The notes under the pieces were generated by a model, which saw nothing but the letters and a program-made list of their open reading frames with translations, had not been told where the DNA came from and did not search any database. The translations under genes and the position numbers were made by a program. From Alphaproteobacteria bacterium (GTDB lineage Bacteria; Pseudomonadota; Alphaproteobacteria; Sphingomonadales; Emcibacteraceae), in contig NVTJ01000050.1 of the NCBI GenBank assembly GCA_002401545.1, positions 1-19,648 on the forward strand: a stretch of 19,648 bases of DNA, given 5' to 3'. Below, piece after piece: positions 1 through 7,241 of the stretch (position 1 is the stretch's first letter; each line of letters begins with the position of its first letter).

Positions 1-1
1 C

Positions 2-1246
2 ACCCGATCACAGCGCGTCAGCCATGAAAACCTGCGCCTTCGGGACAAAAAATGGCTGGAAAGCGTTGAAATGGATTTTGCCGAGAAGGCAACAGGCAAG
101 CCGGTGGACAAACCGGTGCCGCCCATGTTTACGCCCTATAAATTGCGGGGCATGACCTTGCAGAACCGGGTGGTGGTGTCTCCCATGTCCACCTATTCGG
201 CGAAAAATGGTCTGATCACGGACTTTCATTTTGTTCATTACGGGGCGCGGGCCATGGGCGGGGCAGCGCTTATGTATACGGAAATGACCGATGTTTCTGC
301 CGACGCAAGAATTACACCGGGCTGTGCGGGGATTTATACGGATGAACAGGAAGCGGCCTGGAAGCGGGTGGTGGATTATGTGCATGATTACAGTGACTGC
401 AAAATTGCTATCCAGCTGGGTCATGCGGGGCGTAAAGGTTCCACCAAAGTAGGTTGGGAAGGCTATGATATGCCGCTGGATAAGGATAACTGGGAACTGA
501 TCGCGCCAACGGCCCTGAAATGGGACAAGGGCAATCAAACCCCCCGTGAAATGGGGTCAGAGGATTTTGTGCGGGTGCGGGATGATTTTGTTGCGGCGAC
601 AAAACGGTCCGAGGCGGCCGGGTTTGATATGATTGAGCTTCATGCAGGTCATGGTTATCTGCTGTCGTCTTTCATCACCCCGGTCAGCAACCATCGCACC
701 GATGACTATGGTGGGTCACTGGAAAACCGTCTGCGCTTTCCGTTGGAGGTTTTCAAGGCCATGCGGGATGTCTGGCCCGTGGACAAGCCAATGTCCGTGC
801 GTATATCGTCAACGGACTGGGTTGGGGACAAGGGAGTCACACCGGAAGAAGCGGTATTGATTGCCAAGGCCTTTGCCGATGCGGGTGCCGATATTATTGA
901 TGTCTCCACCGGGCAGACATTGCCCATGGATCAGGTGACCCCGGTCTTTGGCCGCATGTTCCAGACGCCTATGTCGGACCGGATCCGCAATGAGGCCGCT
1001 GTGGCAACCATGGCGGTTGGTAATATTTATGAAACTGATCATGTGAACAGTATACTGGCGGCGGGCCGGGCGGATCTGGTGCTGCTGGCGCGGCCCCATC
1101 TGATGGACCCCAACTGGACCATCCGCAGTGCGGCGGAACTTGAATATCACGGTGATGCGGTTACGGTTCCCAAGCAGTATATAACCGCCTATACTCAGCT
1201 TGAGACCAATCTGAAACGGGCGGCTGAAATGGCGGTCAACGCATAG
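2..1246 (+). CDS. Bifunctional aryl-CoA monooxygenase/old yellow enzyme fusion, C-terminal part (5'-truncated by window)
   Basis: The reading frame is open back to base 2, before the first ATG at 71, so the gene starts outside the window. The residues before that ATG (about 23, including HENLRLRDKKWLESVE) look like the linker found in 2-aminobenzoyl-CoA monooxygenase/reductase and 'bifunctional salicylyl-CoA 5-hydroxylase/oxidoreductase' proteins. In these an N-terminal FAD monooxygenase is fused to an OYE domain. What is visible is the OYE (NADH:flavin oxidoreductase) TIM barrel: PMFTPYKLRGMTLQNRVVVS at its start, QLGHAGRKG, IELHAGHGYLLSSF, and the family signature DDYGGSLENR followed by RFPLEV. 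In the characterised anthraniloyl-CoA enzyme this domain reduces the ring after hydroxylation and binds FMN. It is followed 9 bp later by an SDR gene with its own SD (AGGA), which suggests an operon. An independent OYE starting at 71 is the alternative; the conserved upstream frame argues against it. Confidence 0.87.
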   Translation, partial: TRSQRVSHENLRLRDKKWLESVEMDFAEKATGKPVDKPVPPMFTPYKLRGMTLQNRVVVSPMSTYSAKNGLITDFHFVHYGARAMGGAALMYTEMTDVSADARITPGCAGIYTDEQEAAWKRVVDYVHDYSDCKIAIQLGHAGRKGSTKVGWEGYDMPLDKDNWELIAPTALKWDKGNQTPREMGSEDFVRVRDDFVAATKRSEAAGFDMIELHAGHGYLLSSFITPVSNHRTDDYGGSLENRLRFPLEVFKAMRDVWPVDKPMSVRISSTDWVGDKGVTPEEAVLIAKAFADAGADIIDVSTGQTLPMDQVTPVFGRMFQTPMSDRIRNEAAVATMAVGNIYETDHVNSILAAGRADLVLLARPHLMDPNWTIRSAAELEYHGDAVTVPKQYITAYTQLETNLKRAAEMAVNA

Positions 1247-1255
1247 GATAAATGA

Positions 1256-2017
1256 ATGGAACTGGGTGGGAAACATGTTGTCATTACCGGTGGCGGTCGC
1301 GGAATAGGCGCGGCCATCGCTGATCGTTTAAGCGCTGCCGGGGCGAAAATCACCATCATGGGCCGCAATATGAAGGTGCTGGAGAATAAAGCGAAAACAC
1401 TTGAACCCGGTTTGGCGGTCCAATGTGATGTGACCGATGAAGCCTCTGTAACCGTGGCCTTTCTGGCGGCGGTGGCGGAATATGGCCCGGTGGATATATT
1501 GGTTAATAATGCCGGGGCGGCGGTGTCTTTGCCTTTCAGAAAGACCGACCGGGCGCATTTACAGCATATGCTGGATGTGAATCTGATCGGTCCTTATTTG
1601 TGTATTCAGGCCTGTTTGCAGGAAATGATAGACAAAAAATCTGGCAGGATTATAAATATTGCCAGTACGGCTGCGTTGAAAGGTTATGGTTATGTGACGG
1701 CCTATACGGCTGCCAAGCATGGGGTGTTGGGCCTGACCCGCTCTCTGGCTCTGGAATTGGCGACAAAGGGGGTGACGGTAAATGCGGTATGCCCCGGATT
1801 TACTGATACGGACATTGCCCGCGATGCGATCAGGAATATCGTAGAGAAGACCGGCAGAACAGAGGATGAGGCGATTCGGGAACTGACCGTTCACAATCCG
1901 CAAAAACGTCTGATCCAGCCAGAAGAAGTGGCCGCAACGGTATTGTGGCTATGCAGTGCAGGCGCATCTTCCATAACCGGCCAGGCCATCGCCGTTGCCG
2001 GTGGCGAGGTCATGTAA
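1256..2017 (+). CDS. SDR-family NAD(P)-dependent dehydrogenase, probable 3-hydroxyacyl-CoA dehydrogenase of the aryl-CoA operon
   Basis: A classical short-chain dehydrogenase of 253 residues, the normal family length. The cofactor motif TGGGRGIG sits at residues 11-18, NNAG near residue 85, and the catalytic Ser/Tyr/Lys set lies in NIASTAALKGYGYVTAYTAA followed by K. The C-terminal region ending ITGQAIAVAGGEVM is typical of FabG-like SDRs. The ATG at 1256 is preceded by AGGA with 7 bp spacing; the ATG at 1252 is out of frame. The gene lies between the OYE-fusion gene and a MarR gene on the same strand with gaps of 9 and 15 bp. In anthraniloyl-CoA type clusters such an enzyme would oxidise a hydroxyacyl-CoA intermediate after ring reduction. 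The exact substrate is inferred from context only. Confidence 0.85.
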   Translation: MELGGKHVVITGGGRGIGAAIADRLSAAGAKITIMGRNMKVLENKAKTLEPGLAVQCDVTDEASVTVAFLAAVAEYGPVDILVNNAGAAVSLPFRKTDRAHLQHMLDVNLIGPYLCIQACLQEMIDKKSGRIINIASTAALKGYGYVTAYTAAKHGVLGLTRSLALELATKGVTVNAVCPGFTDTDIARDAIRNIVEKTGRTEDEAIRELTVHNPQKRLIQPEEVAATVLWLCSAGASSITGQAIAVAGGEVM

Positions 2018-2032
2018 CAGGATAAAGAGAAA

Positions 2033-2542
2033 ATGCCAGATAACACCAGGAATGATAATACCAGGAATGATAACGCCAAACAGGAAAGTGACAGCAAAAA
2101 ACTGGGTCTTTGGATTCGTCTGATCACCAATTCCAATATTATAGAGAAGGAAATCAGGAATCTGTTCCGCTCCGAATTTGGTGTGACCCTGCCGCGATTT
2201 GACCTGATGTCGGCTCTGTACCGGGAACAGGGTGGGCTGACTATGGGGGAATTGTCCAGAAGGATGCTGGTGTCCAATGGCAATGTGACGGGTATTGTGG
2301 AACGGTTGAAAAAAGAAGGTCTGGTGAAACGCTGGGTTCTGCCGACAGACCGCCGGATTTACAGCGTGGGCCTGACACCAAAAGGCCGGACGGATTTTAA
2401 GGTGATGGCGGACCGTCATAAACAATGGATCAGTGATATTTTTGGTGGTCTGCAGGAAGAAGAGCTTGCCCCTATGATCCAAATGATGGACCGGGTGCGG
2501 GATGTGCTGAAAGTGCGGAAAGAAAAGCAGAAAGAAGGGTAA
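2033..2542 (+). CDS. MarR-family transcriptional regulator within the aryl-CoA operon
   Basis: 169 residues with the MarR winged-helix core: LGLWIRLITNSNIIEKEI forms the dimerisation helix, LTMGELSRRMLVSNGNVTG the recognition helix region, and LVKRWVLPTDRRIYSVGLT the wing with the characteristic D-R-R. An SD (AAAGAG) lies just before the ATG. The first ~20 residues are polar and contain an exact five-residue tandem duplication (TRNDN-TRNDN) encoded by a 15-bp DNA repeat. The gene is embedded in the operon rather than divergent from it. It probably gives feedback control by sensing an aryl-CoA or free acid ligand, as known for MarR regulators of aromatic CoA pathways; the ligand is inferred. 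Confidence 0.87.
   Translation: MPDNTRNDNTRNDNAKQESDSKKLGLWIRLITNSNIIEKEIRNLFRSEFGVTLPRFDLMSALYREQGGLTMGELSRRMLVSNGNVTGIVERLKKEGLVKRWVLPTDRRIYSVGLTPKGRTDFKVMADRHKQWISDIFGGLQEEELAPMIQMMDRVRDVLKVRKEKQKEG
2045..2074 (+). repeat. 15-bp tandem duplication in the MarR N-terminus
   Basis: Two adjacent 15-bp units, ACCAGGAATGATAAT and ACCAGGAATGATAAC, differ only in the last base. They encode TRNDN twice in frame. This is consistent with a recent slippage duplication in an unstructured N-terminal tail. Confidence 0.9.
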
Positions 2543-2546
2543 TAAG

Positions 2547-3356
2547 ATGAAACTGGCAGGCCTGAAACCACAGCATTTTTTATGGCAGATGGAAGGCAGT
2601 GTGGCCGTCATCCGCCTCAACAGGCCGGAGCGTAAAAATCCGCTGACGTTTGATTCATACGCTGAACTTCGCGACACTTTCCGCGATATGGTTTATGCGG
2701 ACGATGTGAAGGCGGTGCTTTTCGCCAGCAATGGCGGCAATTTCTGTTCTGGCGGCGATGTCCATGATATTATCGGCCCGCTTGTGGGCAAGGACATGAA
2801 AGCTCTGCTGGATTTCACCCGCATGACCGGTGATCTGGTCAAGGCGATGATCAATTGCAAGGTACCGGTCATTGCCGCCACGGACGGCATATGCGTCGGG
2901 GCCGGGGCGATGATTTCACTGGCCTCCGACATTCGTTTTGCGACGCCAGACTGCAAGACCGCCTTCCTGTTCACCCGCGTCGGCCTTGCCGGTTGCGATA
3001 TGGGGGCCTGTGCCATGCTGCCACGCGCCATTGGCCAGTCCCGTGCCGCAGACCTGCTTTATACCGGGCGGGCGATGAGCGCCGAGGAGGGGGAGAGATG
3101 GGGTTATTTTAACCGGATTGTGACGGCGGATGACCTTTTTGACGAAGCTTTGAAATATGCTACCCGCCTTGCCGATGGCCCCAACTTTGGTCATATGATG
3201 ACCAAGACCATGCTGGCTCAGGAATGGAGCATGTCTCTGGACATGGCCATTGAAGCCGAGGCCCAGACACAGGCAATATGCATGCAGACAGAGGATTTCC
3301 GCCGGGCTTATGAAGCCTTTGTCGCCAAGGAAAAACCTGTCTTTCAAGGAGATTGA
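2547..3356 (+). CDS. Enoyl-CoA hydratase/isomerase (crotonase) family protein, atypical active site
   Basis: 269 residues with the crotonase fold: an N-terminal strand and the RLNRPERKNPLT motif, oxyanion-hole loop NFCSGGDVHDI (about residues 65-75), second oxyanion segment VPVIAATDGICVGAGAMI (106-123), and a C-terminal helical region. The positions of the two catalytic glutamates of canonical hydratase (rat Glu144 and Glu164) hold Met122 and Thr143/Arg144. An aspartate lies slightly downstream in GLAGCDMGA (Asp151). It therefore belongs to a non-canonical crotonase subgroup and need not be a simple hydratase. Ring-opening hydrolysis or another step on a cyclic acyl-CoA is plausible, which is inference. 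It follows the MarR stop by 4 bp and abuts the acyl-CoA dehydrogenase, whose SD lies inside this gene's end. Confidence 0.83.
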   Translation: MKLAGLKPQHFLWQMEGSVAVIRLNRPERKNPLTFDSYAELRDTFRDMVYADDVKAVLFASNGGNFCSGGDVHDIIGPLVGKDMKALLDFTRMTGDLVKAMINCKVPVIAATDGICVGAGAMISLASDIRFATPDCKTAFLFTRVGLAGCDMGACAMLPRAIGQSRAADLLYTGRAMSAEEGERWGYFNRIVTADDLFDEALKYATRLADGPNFGHMMTKTMLAQEWSMSLDMAIEAEAQTQAICMQTEDFRRAYEAFVAKEKPVFQGD

Positions 3357-3358
3357 CC

Positions 3359-4555
3359 ATGGACCAGACCTATCTCGACTGGCCGTTCCTGGAGGCGCAC
3401 CATAAAAAACTCGCTCTTGATCTGGAGGCGTGGTGCCGGGAGAATCTGAATGAAATTTCCCATGAGCGCGGTGATGCGGATGAGATGTGCCGGAGGCTGG
3501 TTGGTAAATTCGGGGCCGCCGGCTGGCTGCGTTATGCGGTGCCGAAGGCTTATGGCGGTGTGCATGACAGACTGGATGTGCGCTCCCTGTGCCTGATCCG
3601 GGAAACCCTGGCCCGCCATGATGGCCTTGCTGATTTTGCCTTTGCCATGCAGGGGCTGGGCAGTGGCACAATCTCGCTGTTTGGCTCGGAAGGTCAAAGA
3701 AAAGAATATCTCACGGCCGTGGGCCGGGGGGACAGGATCGCCGCCTTTGCCCTGTCCGAACCCCATGCCGGGTCCGATGTGGCCGCCATGTCCACGTCTT
3801 TTCGCGAAGAGGGTGACCATCTTGTCCTCAATGGCTGCAAGACATGGATTTCCAACGGCGGCATCGCCGACTATTACACGGTTTTTGCCCGGGAAGAAGG
3901 TACGTCAGGGTCCAAAGGTATTTCGGCGATTATCGTTGATGCCACAACGCCGGGGCTTGAGATTGCGGAGAAAATAGAAATTACGGCGCCCCATCCTCTG
4001 GCCAGACTTGAATTTAACGAATGCCGGGTGCTAAAATCCGCCCTGATCGGCGAACAGGGCCGGGGCTTTAAATATGCCATGGCCACATTGGATATTTTCC
4101 GTACCACTGTTGGTGCCGCATCCATGGGCTTTGCCAAGCGCGCCATGGATGAGGCCATGAGGCGGGCCACCAGCCGCCAGATTTTCGGTGGTCACCTGAC
4201 CGATCTTCAGATCATTCAAAGCAAGCTGGGCGATATGGCGTTGAATATTGATGCCAGTGCGCTGCTCATATACCGGGCGGCATGGGTCAAGGACTGTGTG
4301 GCCGATCGTGTCACCCGCGAGGCGGCCATGGCGAAACTTTATGCCACCGAAGCGGCGCAGAAGATCATTGATGATGCCATTCAGATTTTTGGCGGGCAGG
4401 GGGTGGTTTACGGCCATATTGTGGAAAGGCTTTACCGGGAAGTGCGGTCTTTACGCATTTACGAAGGGGCCTCGGAGGTGCAGAAAATAATCATTGCCGG
4501 TCAGGCTCTGATTCCCTATCAAATGGAAACATCCTCATCATCAGAGAGCAGATAA
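3359..4555 (+). CDS. Acyl-CoA dehydrogenase
   Basis: 398 residues, normal for the family. Features in order: N-terminal helical domain; FALSEPHAGSDVAAM with the FAD/substrate-binding strand; KTWISNGGIADYYTVFA; and C-terminal helical domain with RQIFGGHLTDLQ, IQIFGGQGVVYGH and RIYEGASEVQ, the last carrying a Glu at the catalytic-base position of several family members. The ATG at 3359 is chosen over TTG at 3353 because AAGGAG (3346-3351) lies 7 bp before it. It probably performs a flavin-dependent oxidation in the aryl-CoA route, passing electrons to ETF. The last 37 bp overlap the convergent thioesterase gene, and the extra Ser/Glu-rich tail (METSSSSESR) is encoded in that overlap. Confidence 0.9.
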   Translation: MDQTYLDWPFLEAHHKKLALDLEAWCRENLNEISHERGDADEMCRRLVGKFGAAGWLRYAVPKAYGGVHDRLDVRSLCLIRETLARHDGLADFAFAMQGLGSGTISLFGSEGQRKEYLTAVGRGDRIAAFALSEPHAGSDVAAMSTSFREEGDHLVLNGCKTWISNGGIADYYTVFAREEGTSGSKGISAIIVDATTPGLEIAEKIEITAPHPLARLEFNECRVLKSALIGEQGRGFKYAMATLDIFRTTVGAASMGFAKRAMDEAMRRATSRQIFGGHLTDLQIIQSKLGDMALNIDASALLIYRAAWVKDCVADRVTREAAMAKLYATEAAQKIIDDAIQIFGGQGVVYGHIVERLYREVRSLRIYEGASEVQKIIIAGQALIPYQMETSSSSESR

Positions 4556-4950
4556 TGTTCCATTCTTTCTCGGATCAGGGGCGGAATTGCCGCTGATTTT
4601 ATGGTTTTATGATTGACCCAGACAATGCTCTGGCGGGTGAGAAAGCGGATTTCCTGCTTGCAGGATGTAATGATCGACAGGTCAATGCGGCTGCGGCCGA
4701 TTTTGGTGACACCAATGGCAAAGGTTAGCCGGTCATTGAGAAAGCTGGGGTTTTTAAAGCTGCTTTCCAGATGGGCCAGCGGCACCGCCCAGCCTTCGGC
4801 GAACATTTTGGGATAGGGGTAATCCAGCCCCTCTTCAAACCAGATCTCGCTGGCCTGATTGATCATTTCATAATAACGTGGGTAATAGACGATGCCCGCC
4901 GGGTCCACATGATTGAAGCGAACGGTTATTTCTGTTGTGAAGCGTGGCAT
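4519..4950 (-). CDS. Acyl-CoA thioesterase, 4-hydroxybenzoyl-CoA thioesterase (hotdog) family
   Basis: 143 residues, the usual size of a single-hotdog thioesterase. The N-terminal motif RFNHVDPAGIVYYPRYYEM contains the Asp16 that matches the catalytic Asp17 of Pseudomonas 4-hydroxybenzoyl-CoA thioesterase. ASEIWFEEGLDYP and the long central helix follow. It would hydrolyse an aryl- or acyl-CoA, releasing CoA when an intermediate accumulates, or a dead-end product. It is convergent with the acyl-CoA dehydrogenase and overlaps its 3' end by 37 bp, and is divergent from the RAM-domain gene at 4997. Upstream SD is weak (GGGAA about 12 bp away). Membership in the aryl-CoA set is inferred from position. 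Confidence 0.86.
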   Translation of the reverse strand: MPRFTTEITVRFNHVDPAGIVYYPRYYEMINQASEIWFEEGLDYPYPKMFAEGWAVPLAHLESSFKNPSFLNDRLTFAIGVTKIGRSRIDLSIITSCKQEIRFLTRQSIVWVNHKTIKSAAIPPLIRERMEHYLLSDDEDVSI

Positions 4951-4996
4951 TTTTTTGTAAATTCCCGTGTAATATTACGATATAAGGATCATATAG

Positions 4997-5239
4997 ATGA
5001 AGAATATTTTCGTACAGATAAAATGCGACCTTGGCAAGGTTTATGAGGTTGCTGAGCATATTGTTGATCATTTAGAGGAAACCGAGGCGGTTTATTCCGT
5101 GTCCGGTGCCTTTGATTTGATGATGAAGCTCCATCTGGAGGAAGATGAAGATATTGGCCGCTATATCAATGACCGGGTGCAGACCATTCCCGGCATCAGG
5201 GACACCTTCACCATCATGGCCTATAAAGCCTTTATGTAA
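4997..5239 (+). CDS. Stand-alone Lrp/AsnC ligand-binding (RAM) domain protein
   Basis: 80 residues that correspond only to the C-terminal effector-binding domain of Lrp/AsnC regulators: IFVQIKCDLGKVYEVAEHI, then EAVYSVSGAFDLMMKLHL and the final TFTIMAYKAF strand. No helix-turn-helix precedes it; an in-frame extension upstream of the ATG is not evident. AGGAT lies about 9 bp before the start. Such isolated RAM proteins form alpha/beta oligomers that bind small molecules, or pair with full-length regulators. Its role here is unknown; it sits between the aryl-CoA genes and hemN on the plus strand. Confidence 0.83.
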   Translation: MKNIFVQIKCDLGKVYEVAEHIVDHLEETEAVYSVSGAFDLMMKLHLEEDEDIGRYINDRVQTIPGIRDTFTIMAYKAFM

Positions 5240-5243
5240 GTAT

Positions 5244-5257
5244 TTGATCTGGGTCAG
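5244..5257 (+). promoter_or_regulatory. Possible FNR/FnrL-type site upstream of hemN
   Basis: TTGATCTGGGTCAG matches the FNR consensus TTGAT-N4-ATCAA exactly in the left half and at three of five bases in the right. It lies 35 bp before the hemN ATG, in the 53-bp gap after the RAM-domain gene. hemN/hemZ genes of Alphaproteobacteria are known FnrL targets. A second TTGAT at 5263-5267 has no matching right half. Confidence 0.4.
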
Positions 5258-5292
5258 TATTTTTGATCTTATATTATGGCATATGACCAAGC

Positions 5293-6663
5293 ATGACAGT
5301 ACATCAGAAAATAATATCCCCTGTGGAGAGTAAACCGCGCCGCCTGCCGCGCTATACCAGCTATCCGACGGCATTAGAGTTTAATGACCTTGACCCGGCT
5401 CTTTATGAGACATGGTTGCGGGATTTACCTGATGATCAGCCGGTCAGCCTGTATTTTCATATTCCCTTTTGTGAAAAGCTGTGCTGGTTCTGTGGCTGCT
5501 TTACCAAAATTTCCAATTCATATGAGCCGGTTCAACGGTATCTGGATGTTTTGCGCAAGGAAATCAGCCTGATTGGCAGTATTACTGGCCGCAAGAAGAT
5601 CAGCCATATCCATTTTGGCGGTGGCTCGCCCACCATCATCAGCGCCGAATCATTTCTGGATTTGATGTCACTGGTGCGGGAAAATTTTGATATTCTGCCC
5701 GAGGCGGAAATTGCCGTCGAGATAGACCCGCGCACCTGTTCCGAGGCCAAGGTCAAAGCCTATGCCACGAGCGGTGTTAACCGGGCGAGTATCGGTATTC
5801 AGGATTTTAACAGCCATGTGCAGGAAGCCATCAACCGGGTGCAGTCGGACGCGCTTATCGCCGATAACCTGCGCTGGTTCCGGCAGGCCGGGATTACAAA
5901 TATTAATTTTGACCTGATTTACGGTATGCCGCGTCAGACGGTGGAAACCATCGGAGAAACCGTGGCCAAGACCAGTGAATTCTGGCCATCGCGTATCGCT
6001 TTATTTGGTTATGCCCATGTACCGTGGATGAAAAAACATCAGCAGATGATGAATAAGCATCATTTGCCGGGGCAGGCGGAACGTCAGGCCATGTTTGATC
6101 TGGCCAGTACAAAATTACAGGAAGCCGGTTACGTCGCTATCGGCCTCGATCATTTTGCCCTGCCCGGCGACAGCCTGTTGGTTGCCCGCGCAGAAGGGCG
6201 CATGAAACGGAATTTTCAGGGCTATAGCGCCGATCCTGCGACCACAATGATCGGTTTTGGTGCCTCGGCCATTGGGTCATTTCCCGGCGGCTATGCCCAG
6301 AACAGCTCTGACCTGAAAGCTTATTCCGAGGCTCTGGAACGCAGCGAAATTCCGGTCGGCCGGGGTCTGAAAGTCGATGCCACCGACTTGATGATGCGGG
6401 AAGTGATTTCCACGCTGATGAGTACTTTCGCCGTTGACCCCTGGGTCATCGCTGACAAGCACGGCATTAATCATGATTTTGGGCGGGAAAAAGCCGATCT
6501 GGATAAGCTGGTTGCCATGGGTTATATGACGCAGGAGGGGACATCCTACCATATAACCGAGACGGGAAAACCGTATCTTCGGGCCATAGCCACCCTGTTT
6601 GATCAGTATTTCCCCCAAGACTCAGACATCATTGACCGCTGCGTTCATGAAAGCGAGGGCTAG
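5293..6663 (+). CDS. hemN: Oxygen-independent coproporphyrinogen III oxidase (radical SAM)
   Basis: 456 residues, matching HemN length. RYTSYPTALEF near residue 20 is the HemN N-terminal signature. FHIPFCEKLCWFCGC carries the radical-SAM cysteines C60, C64 and C67 plus C69, the HemN-specific pattern. HFGGGSPTI (SAM-binding) and the C-terminal HemN domain (GYSADPATTMIGFGASAIGS) follow. It decarboxylates coproporphyrinogen III to protoporphyrinogen IX in the cytosol without oxygen. An in-frame TGA nine bases upstream makes ATG 5293 the first ATG, although no clear SD is visible; GTG at 5323 is an alternative. The stop codon overlaps the stop of the convergent MarR gene by 4 bp. Confidence 0.95.
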   Translation: MTVHQKIISPVESKPRRLPRYTSYPTALEFNDLDPALYETWLRDLPDDQPVSLYFHIPFCEKLCWFCGCFTKISNSYEPVQRYLDVLRKEISLIGSITGRKKISHIHFGGGSPTIISAESFLDLMSLVRENFDILPEAEIAVEIDPRTCSEAKVKAYATSGVNRASIGIQDFNSHVQEAINRVQSDALIADNLRWFRQAGITNINFDLIYGMPRQTVETIGETVAKTSEFWPSRIALFGYAHVPWMKKHQQMMNKHHLPGQAERQAMFDLASTKLQEAGYVAIGLDHFALPGDSLLVARAEGRMKRNFQGYSADPATTMIGFGASAIGSFPGGYAQNSSDLKAYSEALERSEIPVGRGLKVDATDLMMREVISTLMSTFAVDPWVIADKHGINHDFGREKADLDKLVAMGYMTQEGTSYHITETGKPYLRAIATLFDQYFPQDSDIIDRCVHESEG

Positions 6664-7112
6664 CCTTTCGTCACATGATCAGTCAGCTTGTTGAGCAGGT
6701 GATCAAGCTGGGACAGTTCCTGATGGTTTAAACTGCTTAGCAGAGAATTTTCATATCCGGTAACCAGCGGTTCTATCTGGCGGTATATGTCTTTCCCCTC
6801 TCTGGTCAGGCTCAGCACGCTGCGGCGGCGGTCTTCCTTTGAGAAGATTTTATGAACCAGCCCCATGTCACACAGACTTTTGATCGCCCGGCTGATCGTC
6901 ACTTTGTCCATGGCGGTCCTCTCGCCGGTTTCTGCCGCAGAGATATGGGGATAGCGGTTAAGATTGGCAAGAATGCGCCATTCATGGGGGCTGATATTAA
7001 ATTTTCCGGAATAGAGACGGGATAGTTTCCGGCTGATGATATTGGTCAGGTAGGACAGCCGGTAGGGTAAAAAATTCTCCAGTACCAGATTATTTTTCTT
7101 GTTGTCTGACAT
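6660..7112 (-). CDS. MarR-family regulator, probable repressor of the divergent fahA operon
   Basis: 150 residues with the MarR core: LPYRLSYLTNIISRKLSRLY (dimerisation helix), ISPHEWRILANLNRYP, AMDKVTISRAIKSLCDMGLV (recognition helix) and KEDRRRSVLSLT (wing). SD AAGGA lies 9 bp before the ATG. It is divergent from fahA with 129 bp between them, and that gap contains overlapping imperfect palindromes over the fahA -35. This is the usual arrangement for a MarR protein that represses both its own gene and the neighbouring catabolic operon. The inducer is probably a pathway intermediate; that is inferred. Confidence 0.88.
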   Translation of the reverse strand: MSDNKKNNLVLENFLPYRLSYLTNIISRKLSRLYSGKFNISPHEWRILANLNRYPHISAAETGERTAMDKVTISRAIKSLCDMGLVHKIFSKEDRRRSVLSLTREGKDIYRQIEPLVTGYENSLLSSLNHQELSQLDHLLNKLTDHVTKG

Positions 7113-7126
7113 TCACCATATTCCTT

Positions 7127-7153
7127 AAGAACTTTAACTTCTTGAAATAAGTT
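7127..7153. promoter_or_regulatory. Candidate MarR operator: two overlapping imperfect palindromes
   Basis: AAGAACTTTAACTTCTT (7127-7143) is symmetric at seven of eight base pairs around a central base. AACTTCTTGAAATAAGTT (7136-7153) is symmetric at seven of nine base pairs. The second covers the fahA -35 hexamer and the first lies just before it. Both lie 15-41 bp upstream of the MarR start. Size and A/T-rich symmetry fit MarR operators. Confidence 0.6.
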
Positions 7154-7170
7154 TCATTTGTAACTATAAT
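7142..7170 (+). promoter_or_regulatory. Sigma70-type promoter of the fahA-maiA-SDR operon
   Basis: TTGAAA (7142-7147) and a perfect TATAAT (7165-7170) are separated by 17 bp, the optimum. The expected transcript start near 7177 leaves a leader of about 65 nt before fahA. The -35 is inside the candidate operator. Confidence 0.65.
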
Positions 7171-7241
7171 AAATTAGATTGTAAAATACATAAAAATCTT
7201 CAGAATGATTTTATAATATTTGAAATTAAGGGAATATACCA

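Noticed and set aside
71..1246. Reading the OYE gene as complete from ATG 71
   Set aside because: The frame is open to the window edge and the residues before the ATG match the linker of the monooxygenase-OYE fusion family.
3353..3358. TTG start for the acyl-CoA dehydrogenase
   Set aside because: ATG at 3359 has an optimally spaced AAGGAG; the TTG would leave only one base between SD and start.
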